Source of the DNA: Toxoplasma gondii ME49 | Lineage: Eukaryota; Apicomplexa; Conoidasida; Eucoccidiorida; Sarcocystidae | Direction: 5' to 3' | NCBI RefSeq assembly: GCF_000006565.2 | Contig: NC_031475.1 | Location: 2,317,190 to 2,381,189, forward strand | Length of the DNA stretch: 64,000 nucleotides | Shown: piece after piece, positions 34,355-48,370 of the stretch | How positions within the stretch are numbered: position 1 is the first letter of the stretch | Layout of the letters: each line of letters begins with the position of its first letter | The notes under the pieces: model-generated | Databases searched by the model: none | Told to the model about the DNA's origin: nothing | What the model saw: only the letters and a program-made list of their open reading frames with translations | Position numbers and translations under genes: made by a program

Positions 34355-37300
34355 ATGGGGGTGAAGCACGCACTGACCGTGGAGGGGAAGGCGAAAAAGC
34401 GTCCATGCCAAGGTCGTTCAGGTCTGAAGGAGACCGGGAGAGGAGATGCAGGCACTGCGGAGCTTCTCTCCAAGCGGAAGCTCGGGATGAAAGGACGACT
34501 GGGCGACAAATTCAAGACGCGCCAAAATCAGCAGAAACTGACAAAGTCTCGAGAAGCAGACGCAACAGACGACGCGGCAGAGTCCGATTCCGAGATCTCC
34601 GAATCTGCCCTTGGCCTTGAGGCCTTCAGCGAGGCGGACCTGGACCGAGAGGAAGGAGTGGAAGAGGGATTCGACGAATCAGAAGACGACGAAGCGGAAG
34701 GCGATCGAGACGAAGAGGAGGACGAGAACTACGAAGGCGCCCAGTGGCTTGCGGACGAGGAAGAAGAGTGGGCCTCGTCGGAAGACGAAGCGCCCGCACA
34801 CTCGGACAGCGAACCGTGGCGTGCGCCCTCGGGTGTCTTTGCAGACAGTCCTGCGGCGCAGAAGGCGTTTGAAGGAGTCCTGAAGAAGCGCGTGATGAAG
34901 GACAAGGAGTTTCTCTCGTTTCTGCTGCAGGAAAGTGCGAAGCAGGGTGTCACCTTGTCGCCGGAAGCAAGCGACAGCGAAGAGGAAGCAGCCGCCGAGG
35001 ACGCGTCAGAGGAAGACGTTCCACGCGACGCCCGGCTCGTCGTGGAGGACGAAGAAGAAACGCCGCAGAACCTCCTCACCGCCGACCGGTACGAGCAGTT
35101 ATGCCATCTCGTAGGGATCGCCTCGGCAGAGACGCAGCGCGTCGAGGAGAGCGCAGAGAGAGAGGAGAGAGTGCTGCCGTCGCTGCGGAGTCTGCAGCTC
35201 TTCTTGGGGGCCTTTCGATCCGCTGTCAGACAGACAGGAACTCGCCGCGACGCCTCCGCTGCTACCGGCCGAGCCGGCGAGAGAACGAAGGACGACGCAA
35301 AGTACCGAGACGGCAAGAAGCATGGCTCTGAAGAGAAGAAGAGGTCGGCTACCTCGGGCACTGGCGCGGGCGACTGCAACAAGAGGCGCGGGCCGGCGGA
35401 GCGCAAGAGCTTCTTTTTGCTGCGCGACGAAGACCTGCGGTTCACGGTGCTTCTTCGAACGGTGCAGCAACTTCCACGAATCGTCAGGAACTTCCTTGCG
35501 ACGCCGGAGAGACCCCAGAGCGGTTCTTCGGAGTCGGGTGCGCAGAGCGGCGAGACAGAGGCACCGCAGGCCTGTACACGGGGCGACGTTTCGCAGCTCG
35601 TGGCGTCGCCGAACTGGAGACGCTTGCGTCTGCCGCTTCGCTGGTTTTTCGCGGATCTCTGCGAGTTGCTGACTGCGCTGCAAAGTCTGTCGAGCTGCGC
35701 GACGCGGGGGAAAGAGACGCTCGTTCAACTGCTTCTCTGCCTCGCGAGGACAGCCGACGAGACGCTTCCTTTGCTCCTCGAACTCTCGGGTGCGATCCCC
35801 CGAAACTTCCTCCTCACCGTCGCCCGGTGCTGGGCGTTCACGAAGAACGCGAAGGAGCAACTTGCGGCCTTCGCGAGTCTGCGCCGCCTCCTGCTGCTTC
35901 GCCAGAGAGCTTTCACTGGCGCCGCGCAGGCCGCGCGAACGGCGAAGCGTGGCGAGAAGAAGAGACAGCAGAGGAAGGGAGAGAAGACGAAGGCGGAGAC
36001 TGCAGACGAGAGCGAACGAGGCTGTGCAGCCTTGAAGGAAGAGGCGAAAGTTCAGGAAATGCTGCAGACACTCTTGAGGGTATTCCAGCAGGCGACGTCG
36101 AGGAACGTCGGTAGCAACGGGAGTCGAACGTGGAGAGGCGCGAACCGCATGCAGCTGCTGCTCAACGAGTACCTGGAGCTCCTGCGCTTGGCCGACCCAA
36201 GAGTCGTCTACCGCGTAGCGTTCCAAAGCATTCGCGAGGTAGGTCCTCGAAAGAAAACAACCGAGGAACGCGCAGAACAAGAGGGAAAGACAGACGAGAA
36301 GGAGCGGAAAGAAGAAAGAAGAAACGCGAGAAGGGAACGAAAGAAATACAGTGGACTGTTGGCAGAGAGGAGAACGTGCATTTACAGTTTGACAGTTTCC
36401 AGAAATAGTGGCTGTCGGACTTCCCCAAAGTGGAGCGAGTGTCTCGCGAAGAGGAAAGACCGAAAACAAATCAGGAGATCAGCAAACGGTCATGCGACAG
36501 TAACATGAGCGCGAGAAAGGCTTTTCTCCGAGACATTCAGAAACGAAATAGAAGAAGACGCGCGAAGGAAACTGATGATGGGGTGGCGCCAGGATGTTTG
36601 CGCTTTTTTCTTCTTCCTCCTCGGTCCTCCTCGGTTTTTTGTCTCTCCGTTTTGTCTCGCGTCTTTCTCGGTGTGCATTGGGCTTCTTCTCTCGCTTCCT
36701 CCTTTTCTTTTCCTCTCTCTCTGTCTCTTTCCATTCCCCTTTCTTCTCCCGCTCCCCTTCCTCTGTTCTCGCCGTTCGTTTCACCGTCCTCTTTTTGTCG
36801 CCTCTTCTCCTATCTCGCCCGCTCGCTCTCCTCCGTCGTCCATCTCTCTGTGCGTCTCTCGCTTATTCTTCCGTCTTCCATCTCTCTGTGCGCCTCTCGC
36901 TTATTCTTCCGTCTTCCATCTCTTTGTGCGCCTCTCGCTTATTCTTCCGTCTTCCATCTCTCTGTGCGCCTCTCGCTTATTCCTCTGTTTTCCATCTTGC
37001 ACGCGGTCACGGCGTTCTCTCCCTGTCTCCGTCTTGCTTCGTTTTTCAGTCTTCTTCTGTGTCTCGTCGTCCGCGCCTGCTCACTGGGTGTTCGTCTTTT
37101 CTCGTTTTTGCAGATGGCGTTGACGGTGCGGAGTGTGGTGGTGATTTCGAGTCAAGCGACGCCGAAGGGGAAGAAGACGAAGACGGCGTTTCTCCATGCC
37201 CGGCGCTTGGCGGCATCGCAGAAGCTTCTGTACTCATGGTCGTTTCTCTCGACTGCGCGTTTGTGGAGTGCCGCGTTCGCGTCCTGCGTCTCTCTCCGTC

Positions 37301-39487
37301 CTCTCGCCTTCCCCCTCGTCACGCTTCTCTGCGCGGCTCTGAAGGGGAAGCTGACGGCTCTCGCCTTCGCGCCTTTCTGTTGGAATCTTCTCAGCGTTCT
37401 CCACCAGACTGCGTTGTCTACGAATCTCCTCGTTCCCCTCAACTCGTACCTCTTCGCCTCCGTTGAGCTCCTTCTCCGACACCAAAGTCTCCTGTCCAGC
37501 GACCGGTACACCGGGAAGCGGGCGCGCCTGGAGATGCAGGAGCGACAGAACAAGAAGAAAAAGAAAAAGCGAGTCGGACAGAAAAACGACGGAGAGAAAG
37601 ACAGCTTGCAACTCCAACACAGCCGCGCGGCAGATCCAGAAGTCGCACTCAGACTCTCCGCCGCCCAGCAAGACGCCCTGCATGTAAGACGAGAAGCGCG
37701 AAAAACGCTCACACATCAACGCCACAGACACGAAGACAATTGCACATCGAAAGAAAGTTCTGCTGTGGGTCATCACGCATGGAGTTTCCTGTTTCCAACA
37801 GGATGCGCAGCTGCAAGCGCATGCGTATATGGATATCCATTCACATATGGATATACGTGCAACTGTGTATATATGCATTTCTGGTCATACACTCTACGCA
37901 GGTGCCTAGATCTATGGGGATGCATGCATCTGCACCTGTCTTCCTATATATATATATATATATGTACATATAAATATGTATGTATAGGTATATATATATA
38001 TATATATATGCATATGTTTGTGTTGGAACCGATTGACATGGTGTTTTTGTGTTGAGAGTACTGCCAGTGAAGTTCAAGATTTGCGATTTTTTTCAGTTTC
38101 GTTTTTTGCTTTTTTCAAGTCTCTTTTTGTCTCACATTTTCTGCACGAGCCTCGGCAGTCTGCGCCGCGACGAGGTATTTCTCGCGTACCACTCTCTCTT
38201 TGTTCCGCCGGAGATTTTCACTTTGCTTTGCGTCTCCGCGCTTCTCCACGCGATGATCTGAACCAGGAGTCCAACGCATCTCTATACGTTGGGGTTCCCA
38301 TTCGTTTTGTCCGCTCTCTCCTTCGCGTCTCTGAAAATGTCTCACTCTTGCGGTGTGACTTCTGATTTTGGAAACGTCTTCGCAGGTGATCGACGGCCTC
38401 GTCGGCCATTTCCAGCGTCTCCTCACTGAGCACTTGGGCTACCTCGTCCTTCACCCTGCCTTCCCTGAGATTTCTCTCCCCATCAAACGAAGTTTACGCA
38501 GAACTGTGAAAATGAGCAAGGTAAGCTCTTTGGCCTCGCGTGGAGTCTTCCACTCCACCTTCTCGGTGTATGCAGAGAGCACCCGGTGCATGCCGAGAGA
38601 GAGTCTGTCAAGGGAAGAGAGCATGTCTTGAAATAAAAAAATGACTCGCGCATGCGCAGGGACGGTGCGCGTCCAGAATCTTGCAGTGTTCCCGCGTTTG
38701 CGGATCGCCTGTTTCGAGAAAGCGTTTTTTGACTGTTTGGGTTCTTCAGAGTCAAGCAGTTGCTCGCTCTCTCAAAGCTCTCATCGGAGCGATCGAAAGT
38801 TCCGCCGCTGTGGTCCAGTCTCTGCGCTGTACTTTGAAAGATCTCCCTGTCGGTGCGGTCGAGATCTTCACGGAAAAAAAACAAAAGGCTTCTCTTCCTC
38901 TCTTCCTTCTCAGGTGAAGACACAGTTTCGTCGCGATGAAAAACGGACTTATCTCCAGTTAAACAAACATGCCGATTCACAGGTGTACATGTGCGCGAAT
39001 ATAATACACATATCTACATGATACAATACATACACATGTATATTTATGTATATGTATATAGTTATGCATATATATGTACTTGTATATGTGTATACGTATA
39101 TATATATATATATGTTTGTATGGTTATATATACATGTATGAACGTGTAGTACAGGTGAGGGTATATTGCAGGTAGAGGCAAAGACATGTGCAGATTGATT
39201 AAGAGAGGAGAGCTGGTTTCACCGGGAGGTGCAGATGGTGATTTCTTTGCTTTTTCCGTTCAGGCAACAAGTTGTAGAGGAACGGAGAAAGTTCGTGGAA
39301 GAAAAGGTGCAAGGAGAATTGTCTGCGGCCGCAGAACGAAAACAAGCCGGTACGTCTCCCCACTGTCCCTAACATGCAGATATACATACATACACCTCTA
39401 TACATTCTCACACACACACAAACATATATATATATATATAAATTCGTAAGCATGCACACACAAATACATGCATTCAAGTATAGATCC

Positions 39488-39524
<37 letters not shown>

Positions 39525-40275
39525 TATCCATTTTTGTGTGGATACGTGTTTCAGCCTGCTTGTGTGTATTAGGACAGTACGTGGCTTTGGGGGTTGTGTT
39601 TCTAGAGAGGAAGAGGCACAGTAAACTTCTGTGACAGTTTTGGTTTCTCGCTGTTGGCAAGCCGCGCGCTGACACTCCTGAGCATGAAGAGACTGTTTTT
39701 GCGTCCAGAGAGCGACGCAATGAAGACGCCTAGACAGCTGAAGCGCGAGCGACAGAAGCAGCGGAAGCAGGCGGAACGCGTCGAGATGGAGGAGCTGTCG
39801 AGGTCGACAGCCAGTGCGAAGAGAAAACGTATGCGAGAGGACTCCGGTTCGCGAGACGACAGAGGCAGTGGAGGACAAAGTGCAAAGAGAGAAAAAGCCA
39901 GCCCGCTGCGCAAGCACGAAGAACCTGCAGGCGAGGTGAGGCAAGAAAAACCATAATAAACGCATGTCAAAAAGGTACTTTGCTCTAAAGGTAACAAGGT
40001 CCGTAAACAGGTCGAAAGACAAAAGAATAATTTATCTCCATATATATATATATATATGTGTATTTATGCTTGAACGAAATATGTTGTCCGTCGACTCCGA
40101 CTTGAGCGCTGTCTGAGGTCTGTGCGATAGCGAGCATGTGCGGTTTTCGAAAGATGACGAGAGCTCGGGTGCTCGATGTGAGAATGATGGCGCGAAGCGC
40201 TGAGCGTCTGGATCTTTGTCTGTTGTCCAGGACGACATTTTGGACGAAATCGGCAGCGACTTGGACGACCTGTGA
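34355..40275 (+). CDS. NOC2: NOC2-family ribosome biogenesis protein
   Basis: Seven exons, all in phase: 34355-36238, 37114-37683, 38386-38520, 38750-38913, 39264-39349, 39709-39935, 40231-40275. They encode 1036 residues. The N-terminus is basic (MGVKHALTVEGKAKKRP). A strongly acidic region follows at about residues 76-160, and then helical-repeat sequence (LLRTVQQLPRIVRNFL near residue 365). Exon 2 carries the family core LYSWSFLSTARLWS...LRPLAFPLV...LLVPLNSYL (about residues 667-740). Exon 3 has the EHLGYLVLHPAFPEISLPI segment, and exon 4 the AVEIFTEKKQKASLPL segment. The C-terminus is a Lys/Arg-rich tail ending DDILDEIGSDLDDL. In yeast, Noc2 pairs with Noc1 and Noc3 and escorts pre-60S particles from nucleolus to nucleoplasm. 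The length exceeds the usual 700-750 because of low-complexity insertions, for example a Lys-rich one after exon 2's core. It is convergent with the ABC transporter gene. Confidence 0.92.
36841..36993. repeat. 38-bp tandem repeat, about four copies
   Basis: Units beginning at 36841, 36879, 36917 and 36955 share CATCTCTCTGTGCG and CTTATTCTTCCGTCTTC. They lie in the pyrimidine-rich first intron of the NOC2-like gene. The last copy is diverged. Confidence 0.9.
37945..38010. repeat. TATATG microsatellite
   Basis: A TA-rich tract lies in the second intron of the NOC2-like gene. Similar tracts occur at about 39040-39110 and 39424-39521 in later introns. Confidence 0.85.
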
Positions 40276-41555
40276 AGCGACTGAAAGCCTGCTGCATGCA
40301 GCCGCGAGCCGCAGGGTGTTGCTACGGTGGTCATGTATTTCAGAACTTCGCGGGCAAACGTCGCGCGGCTTGCGGGGATTCAGCGCCTGTCACTTTCGCA
40401 AGAGAGACTGAAATACCACACGTTCAGACAAGCAGCCACTGTGTCGCACAAGCATGCATATATCTCAATATATATATATATATATATATATATCTATGGA
40501 TTTGGGTGGCGTCCTGCAGGTCACAGGTGTGATGGCTATTGTGTTTGAAGAGTTTGACTTTCGTGTGTTGACGCGCGAGAGTTTCGCGTTTCGTCGAAGG
40601 TGATTACCGAGGGGATAAGGTGAATTGTCTCTGCTTTTTCGTGTTGTTTCGTTCTCTCGCCCCAGTCTGTGTGGCCATGTCTCCCTCTGCTCTCTCAGTT
40701 GCTCTTGCTCGCGCGTTTTCCTCTCTCTGCCGTTCTCGAGGTCTTCCTTTCGAGTAGCTGTGTTCGCCGTCTTTATTCTTCCCCAGACAGACTGGGTTTC
40801 TCTGACGGAGAGCGAACGCGACCGAGACAGCGAAGCAAAAATGCTCATCTCACACGCTTGAGCGCCTCTCCTGGCGGAACTGCATCTCGGAGAACGTATC
40901 GTGTCTTGCTGAAATCTGCAATTCTTGTGTCGCGAAACAGCTTTGAGAAAAATAGCTAAAATACAACTGAAAAACACAATTTTAGCTTATATTCCTGGAG
41001 ACGTTCACGCCTTATTTTTTCGCACTTGTTTAGCTTAGATAAAATCAAAGACACCCCATTTGATCTCCATCAAAATCCGCGCAGTATAAGTACCCAGACA
41101 ATATTTGCATGCAATTCTTGCACGTATTCTAAACAACCAAATTTGTTACTCCACCGTCTCTTGCAGTCGAAGGAGAGGTATTTTTATTTCAGAGCAGCAG
41201 AGTCACACCGCGTGCCGAGGGCGTTTCCAAACCGACCTACCGACAGCGAACGTTGAAACTGTTGTTTCATCAAAACGCGCTCGATACACTATGCTTAATG
41301 CAGTCAACACGGCGGTGAGGAGAAGCACAACACAGCTTGAATCCTAGGAAACAAAGACCTTGAAGAGCGAAACCTGGAATCCACGTCGTGGTTGAGAGCG
41401 ACCCGTGGGGACCAAGAAGGCGTCATCGACTCTATTTGTTAGGTGTTCATTCGTCTCCACCACGGGCGCTAGCAAGCCGCAGGGTCGAACATGGAAAAGA
41501 AAACCGGTATTCCTCGTATATTTAGAATGAATATCCATGTATGTATATAAGGTAT

Positions 41556-41557
<2 letters not shown>

Positions 41558-41602
<45 letters not shown>
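41558..41602. repeat. (TA)n microsatellite
   Basis: A nearly perfect TA dinucleotide run of about 45 bp lies in the convergent intergenic region. Confidence 0.9.
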
Positions 41603-41605
<3 letters not shown>

Positions 41606-42493
41606 GTATATTAGATAGAAACATAAATATATACATTAGATATCGCTGTATTGTTGTGTGTGTGGTGACGACTGACAAGATTCCTCAATGGCCGAACGGC
41701 CAGCGTTTCCTTGAGATCCCCGGGAAGCAAATGACAAATGAAGAAGCTGGAAGAGTGCAGCTATAACGTCTTTTTCGCAAGTGGACTTGAGACACCACAG
41801 CTCGTGTCTGAGACTCCTCGAGGTCTTCGCTACTGCTCGACGTGGATGTGGACTGTTTTGGAAGATAGCATGTAGGTGTGTATCTGGATTTGTGATCCAC
41901 ACAGATGTAGGAGGAGTGTTTAATAACGCGCACAGTGTCCCTTCAGGTGCGAGCGAGATGCAGATCGCTACGATATGGAAAGAGACAGAGGCCGCCTCAA
42001 AAACTGCGGAGAAACCGAATGAGGAGGGTGGGAGGTCTTGGAACAAGGAAGACTTCGTTGAAACGCGTACCAAGACACGCAATCGCACGCGTTTTTGAAA
42101 CTCGATGCCTCGAATGCACACAGGCGCTTGTTGCGCCAAGTGCATCTGTTAATCAGTTGCTTCGGTGTGCGACAAATCGGAACAGGACAGAACGACTCTC
42201 AAATTTGGAAACGCATTCACGCGGCACTGGACGTTCGGTAGAACGCAGTGGCGACATCGCGCATGAAGTGGAAAGACAGGCAAGCGGCCCTCTGTCGAGG
42301 TTTGCTTCCCCTGGTGAGAAGCCGCTCGCGGAGGGTCACCAGTCCAAACCGGGCAGGAAACAGCACACTGCGCGTTTTTCGTGAGCTGGTTGCCGAGACC
42401 TCGAACGGAACGAACTGGAGCAAACACGGCAGCAGACGCTGCTCTGTGTCAAACTTGAACAGCCGAAACGGCGGACTCTCTGACGCGTTCCTC

Positions 42494-42509
42494 GGGTGTA
42501 CATACACCC
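42494..42509. promoter_or_regulatory. Inverted-repeat motif GGGTGTA-CA-TACACCC
   Basis: Two perfect 7-bp arms flank a two-base centre. Related sites occur at 249, 25018, 25901, 45678 and 62468. The function is unknown. Confidence 0.5.
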
Positions 42510-43032
42510 CAGACAAAGTGTGTTCCCTACAGGGAACCACGACGGCGTCAGGAAAGAAAAGCTCCTCCGACGTGGAAAAAGTCACTTTATCTTCGCAGGG
42601 GCACTCGAGAAATCGGCGCGTCGAATGCACATGCGGGCGACGGGAGAGCAAATGAAACGGATGTCTAGAAACGCGGAAACACACTGACGCAACGACGCGT
42701 GACTGCGCAAGTCCCGACGCGTTGAGCGGTGGAAAAATCGATTACACTGCCTTGATGTTGAGGGAGAAAGGACACTGTCTGGAACGCAGACATGCAGGCG
42801 CTCCAGTGCTGCTTTCGGTTCACCGCGAATCTGGAGCTTTGGCGGGACCAAAAACGACTGACATTCCAGGAAAAAAAAACACTTGCGCCACTGCCTGCGT
42901 TGCCAGGGTGTAAAACTGCAAAAACGACGAAAGTACTGTTCGTTGAGCGCCTCAAACAGCAGGCATTGGCAGCTTTCGGCCGTAGCGCCTCTTTCGCTGA
43001 GGAGACGAAACGTCCCCCTGGGGGCTTGCAGT

Positions 43033-43497
43033 CTACGCCGAGTAACGCGACATGTTCACGAGCTGTCTGTACACCCCGTTCTTCAGCTTCATGAGCTCCT
43101 CGTGAGTTCCAACTTCCACCACGCGGCTGCCGCGACCGTCTTCGTTGCTGAGAACGACGATCTTGTCTGAGGCAGACACACACCGTCGATAAGAAGACAA
43201 AGCGTTGACCGTCTTCTCCAAAGAAGGCCACACACACCATATCCCCCGCAAAAGCGTCGGCTTCTGCACGATTCACGCAATGAAATGTGTTGAACGAAGA
43301 CCCAAAAACTCTGCAGTTCCTGGGGTTCATCCGAACGACGCCTCCCAAAGCCTCGCAGTGCTTCCCTCGCAGGTCACACTTCCGCCGTGCAGGCGATCCA
43401 ACAGCTAATAATGGCTTTTCCGTTCTGTGAGTCCCCGAAACCTGTCGCCGAGATCGCGATTTGAAGAGACTGCCTCAGCGAGACATACAAGTATACG

Positions 43498-43528
<31 letters not shown>

Positions 43529-43645
43529 ACACAAATGAATATGCTTCATAAATATGTATATACATATACCATGTAAACAGACCAGGCGTACATCTGTACA
43601 TGCCCTCTTTCTGGGTATCCACATGGTTATATATGGCAGATACTC

Positions 43646-43709
<64 letters not shown>

Positions 43710-46664
43710 GATTCTGCGCATGAAGCCCTGGCAGGCGCGTTTGCAGGTTGTGCCTTCCAGTATCTTTATGACTCGCGACGTCCGTCAGTGGATGCAGACA
43801 AGGACGGCGCGTCTCTGCGTGTCTGTCACTCGATGAGCTTGCCCGTGGCAGGCCCCACACATTGCCTGTCTCTCTGTCTCTGTCTCTCTCTCGCGTAAAC
43901 GTACTCGCGTTGCGCACAGTGGAGAGTCTGTGGGCTACGATGATGGTGCTGTGCTTGTGGCCTTTTTCCATCAGTTCGTCGAGAGTCTTCTGCACTTGTC
44001 GCTCGGACTCTGGATCCAGAGCAGACGTCGCTTCATCCAAAATGAGAAGGCGAGGCTTGCGTACGAGTGCGCTGCAGCGACGCAAGAGAGAAAAAGCGGA
44101 GGTCGCAAACTGTGCTGCTCTTTTCAGTTTACTTTGTTCTCTCCAGGCAGATCCAGAAGGCCTCCAAGGAAGACCCGTCACTCTCCCTCAAACTGCGTTC
44201 GCAAACGCCTTCCCTTTCTCTGTATGCCTTGTGCCACCGACAGCCGCTTGGGGGTGTTCCCTACTCGCGTCGCCGGCAGGCAGGTCTTCTCCCGAAGCCT
44301 GTCTGTGGCCTGTCAAGCTTTTTTCGCTCTGCTCTCTTCGTCGTCACCGTCCGGTGCGCGGCTCTTGGTGCGACGCCCATGAAGAAAAAAACCGAAACAC
44401 TCAAGCTGAAGCGACGAAGCCGCGTCCTTCGACTCACCGTGCAATCGCAATGCGCTGCTTCTGTCCACCGGACAGCTGGCTGCCGCCGCTGCCGACGATC
44501 GTCTTGTAGCCCTGAGGAAACGAGCGGATGAAGCTGTCCGCTTGCGCCTGTTTCGCCGCCTCGATGATGTCCGTCTGCAGCGCACCGCGTGGAAAGCGAA
44601 GGAAACCAGGAGCATAGGCGAGGTCGACCACAGGCGAGTTGCGTTGCACTTCGCTCAGTCACGTCGAGCCAGGCGCGGCGCCCGGTGGCAGGACGAAGGC
44701 GCAGGAAGGCACAGCGCGGGTGTGTGGCTGCTGTGAGAGCGAAGAAACGCGAGACTGCGAAGAGACGCGAGGCTAACGAAGAACGCAGCGAGGAGAGACA
44801 CGCGAGTTGAAGCGACGAGCCGAGGCTCCGAAGGCGCACACCGACCTCGAGAGCGAACCGACATCCAGCGGCCGAGGAGAGAACTCCGGACTCGCGGGCC
44901 TGCGTCAGACGTTCACGAAGACGACGGCTGCTGTGAAAGAGAGGAAGCGAGCACTTACCTGTGACGCGTCTGGACACGAGAAGCGAATGTTGTCTTCAAC
45001 GCTCATGTTGAACAGGACCGGTTCCTGGCCAACGAAGCCCATTTGTTCGCGAAGGGAACTGCAGAAAAAGAAAGGAAAGTCCACTCGCGGTGCAGAACGC
45101 CGCACAGAAGCAACAGCCATCGTGCAGGAAGTTTCCGGTGAACGCCTCGACAAGGCGAAGACGCAAGGATACGCATGCAGACGCAGAGAGCACCCAAAGA
45201 CGCGCAGGCGACGCACACAAAGAAACACCGAGAGACATTCGTTTTGTTTCGCGGACTTCCGCCGGCGACTGGTTCTCCGCTTTTCGCGCATCTCTTTGCG
45301 TCTTGCCGCCTGCCGGAAAAAACGCAAGTGACGCGCGACGCTTTTGGTTGATGCTTGGATCGCCTGCCTCTCTCTCTAGGTCGTCGCCGAGCCTCCTCCA
45401 CGTCGTTCGTCGCTGGCTGCCTCGACACAGGGTCTCCTTGGGCCTCCGTCCAGTCGCCAGCCTGTCGCCCTGTCCCGGACTCTGCCTCCTTTGTTGCATT
45501 TCGACTTGCCTTCTACGAAGTGAATCGAACACTCGTCCTTCGCCGGGGACCTGCTCTCTCCCGCGTTCGGATCGCCTCTCTGTCTCTCGAGGGGCGAGCA
45601 AATAAAACAGCAGGCGACCTCCGGATTCGGCTCCACTTCACTCTGGCTATTCTCTCAGGTGCCACGCACACACCTCGGGTGTACGTACACCTCCTCTGTT
45701 TCGTTTGTTCGCGAGACTCACCTGACGTTTGCGTCGCGCAACTCAGTTCCAGCGAAGGTGATCGAGCCGCCGCCTTTCGTCTTCCTTCGGCTGTCCTTGG
45801 CGTCGCATGCATTGGCAGCGACGCTGCTTTGCAGGTCGTAAAACCGCTCCTGCACAGAGACGCAAGAGGGAGCTCGCAGCAGAAGACAGCGACGATGCGT
45901 CCGTGGAGCCTGAAATGAAACGCGAATGCGTCCCCGGAGGCGCTCGCATGCACAGACGCAGCTGGGTCGCTTGACCGCAAAACGACATGAGCACTCAAAC
46001 ACGGAGAAGTGACGTTTTTGCGTCGCATCGCACCACAAGTTTTTGTCGTGTGTGGACAGGACAGACACAGAGGAGCGCCTAGCAGAACGCGCCTTCGCGG
46101 GCGCCTGACGCCCACCAATATTGACCGTTCACAGAAGCCAGAAGCGCGAGACGAACTGGCGTCTGGTGACCTGTTAGCTCATCTGACCTCTCACTCAAAC
46201 ACAGGGCGAGAGGAGAGGAGGAGCGGCTCTCAGTTGTGTCCTCACGGCGCCCAGCGGGAGTTTCAGAGAGAATCGAACAACTTCGCTTTGTCACTTCTTC
46301 TGTGATCTGCCGCTCTTTCCACGTGACGCCAACGATACGCGCAACCCCCTGAGAGACGAAGGCGCTGTCGCGGGCATCCTCGCGTCCGTCGGAAACTACG
46401 TGAGCAGCCAAACAAATTCAATGCATGCATGCCTGCGTGCATGCGATGCATATGCGCGGCTTACAAGGAGCTGAATCGCAGTGGATTTGCCACACCCAGA
46501 CGGCCCGACAAGCGCCACAGACTCGCCTGCCTTGATGGTAAACGAGAGGCCTCTATACACCTGAAAAAAGACATGCGACACACCACCGCGCTCTCGCCGC
46601 TCCTGGAACGCTTCCAAATTATGCATCCACATGCATACATATAGATATACACAGATTTATAGGC

Positions 46665-46702
<38 letters not shown>

Positions 46703-48290
46703 GTATATATATGTATATATATACATATATATGTGTATATATAAACAAACACATAGATATAGAGATATAGAGGAATGTGTATATCTATCTGTGTGGTGCT
46801 ATTGAATCCTTGCTCCATGTATACGCATGTGGAGTCTGAGTCTATGACTGGCTAGGCGCTAGTAAAGGACGCGCGCCTCTGCGCGCGAAAGTTGTTTTTG
46901 TAAGAAGCTCCACCCCTGCATTCGCGCGGCCTACAGGCAAAGTGGTACGCGTAGGGTACCGGAACTGAACATCGGTGAAAGCGATATCGACGCCAGTGTT
47001 TGCGTTGTCGCTGAACTTCCTGCCTCCAGTATCTCGGGTGTCGATCGCAGACGTCTGACGTAAAAGAAGGAACAACGCGGAAAGCAACATGAGCGAAAGA
47101 CACTTTGACGTAAACAGAAACGAAGCGCCGCGCTCCTCCAGAAAGAAACGCCGACGGCAACTTCTTCACAAACGCCACAACGCAGACGTCTACACTCACC
47201 GCACAGTCGCCAAAGAGTGTCAAACCAACACTCTTATACATGCATATATATATGTATATATGTATATATGTATATATGTATGTATATATATATATATATA
47301 GATGTATATGTATACATGTATGCATGTGTGTCTTTATGTATTTATGTGTATGTTACTGTGTGTGAGGAACGGCATGAACTGATTTATGTTCACACGCATA
47401 TATGTGAACAGAACGAGATTTGAGTCTTCTGGCGTCGAGGCAGATGGTCGGTGGCATTCTTTTTTCTCTCCGGCGTCGGGTGTGTAGGCGGCACGCATGT
47501 GATCCTGTGTGTCGACTGGAAGGCGGAGAAGACGCATGGAGACAGATGACTGGCGCGGTCCCGGGACAAGGCAAAAAAAATCTCCAAAGCGCGCAAAGGA
47601 AAACCGCGAGCAAACGTCACTCGCGAAGCAACTACTCAAGGTGAGGCTTCGGTGGAGGAGGCAAGAGAGAGCGAAGGAACGCGCGGAGAGGGAAGAGAGA
47701 GAAAACGGACCAGAAGACAGGAAAACGAGAGAAAAACGAGAAACGCGAAACGATAGCGCGCAAGAGCCAAGAGGCAGCGGGGAGAGACAAGAGAGGCGAG
47801 AGAAGAAAGCGACCGCAGGAAAGAAGCTAAAAGGGAACAAAAACAGCAACTGGAAGCCGACAGAAAGAACGAGAGAACAGACAGAACACAAAAACAATGG
47901 GAGAAGAGTTCTCACCCTGTCAATCAGTGCAAACACACGCTCGGCAGCCAGTTGCGCGCGAGCTGCGTCCGTTGAATACAACACCGTCTGTCCGACCGAC
48001 ATCGACGCAAACATAATTCCAAACGTAGCTTGCATAATATCTGAATGAAAACAGAGACGCCCCATTCACATCATAACTCAACAAATCAAACATTGAACAA
48101 CTTGCAATTCTGTATACGTTCATCTGGCTACTCACACATGCATTTAAATATATATATATATATATATGTATATTTGCGTATACGTGTGTATTTACAAATA
48201 TCAGTATAAGCCGAGTTGTTCTTCTCCAGATGATTATACACCTATGACAATGGACCACTTCCTTTCTGTACACTTGACATCCCCACACAA

Positions 48291-48323
<33 letters not shown>

Positions 48324-48324
48324 G

Positions 48325-48370
<46 letters not shown>

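Larger units (their letters stand above)
40276..43032. other. Convergent intergenic region
   Basis: This separates the 3' ends of the NOC2-like gene (plus) and the ABC transporter gene (minus). It contains TA microsatellites at about 40467-40492 and 41558-41602 and a near-palindrome, GGGTGTACATACACCC, at 42494-42509. A 155-codon frame on the minus strand (42684-42217) has no domain or splice partner. No gene is supported. Confidence 0.5.

Noticed and set aside
36594..37466. 290-codon Ser/Leu/Phe-rich frame that could suggest a membrane protein
   Set aside because: The hydrophobic look comes from a pyrimidine-rich intron and a 38-bp tandem repeat.
36430..38055. 541-codon plus-strand frame
   Set aside because: It overlaps the true NOC2 exon 2 in frame, but its first part is the pyrimidine-rich intron and its end is a microsatellite. 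Only 37114-37683 is exonic.
39709..39935. Short protein starting at 39686 as a separate gene
   Set aside because: The frame is the sixth exon of the NOC2-like gene and is joined in phase at both ends. Its upstream ATG lies in the intron.
42217..42684. 155-codon minus-strand frame downstream of the ABC gene
   Set aside because: It has no domain and no splice partner. It is probably 3' untranslated or intergenic sequence.
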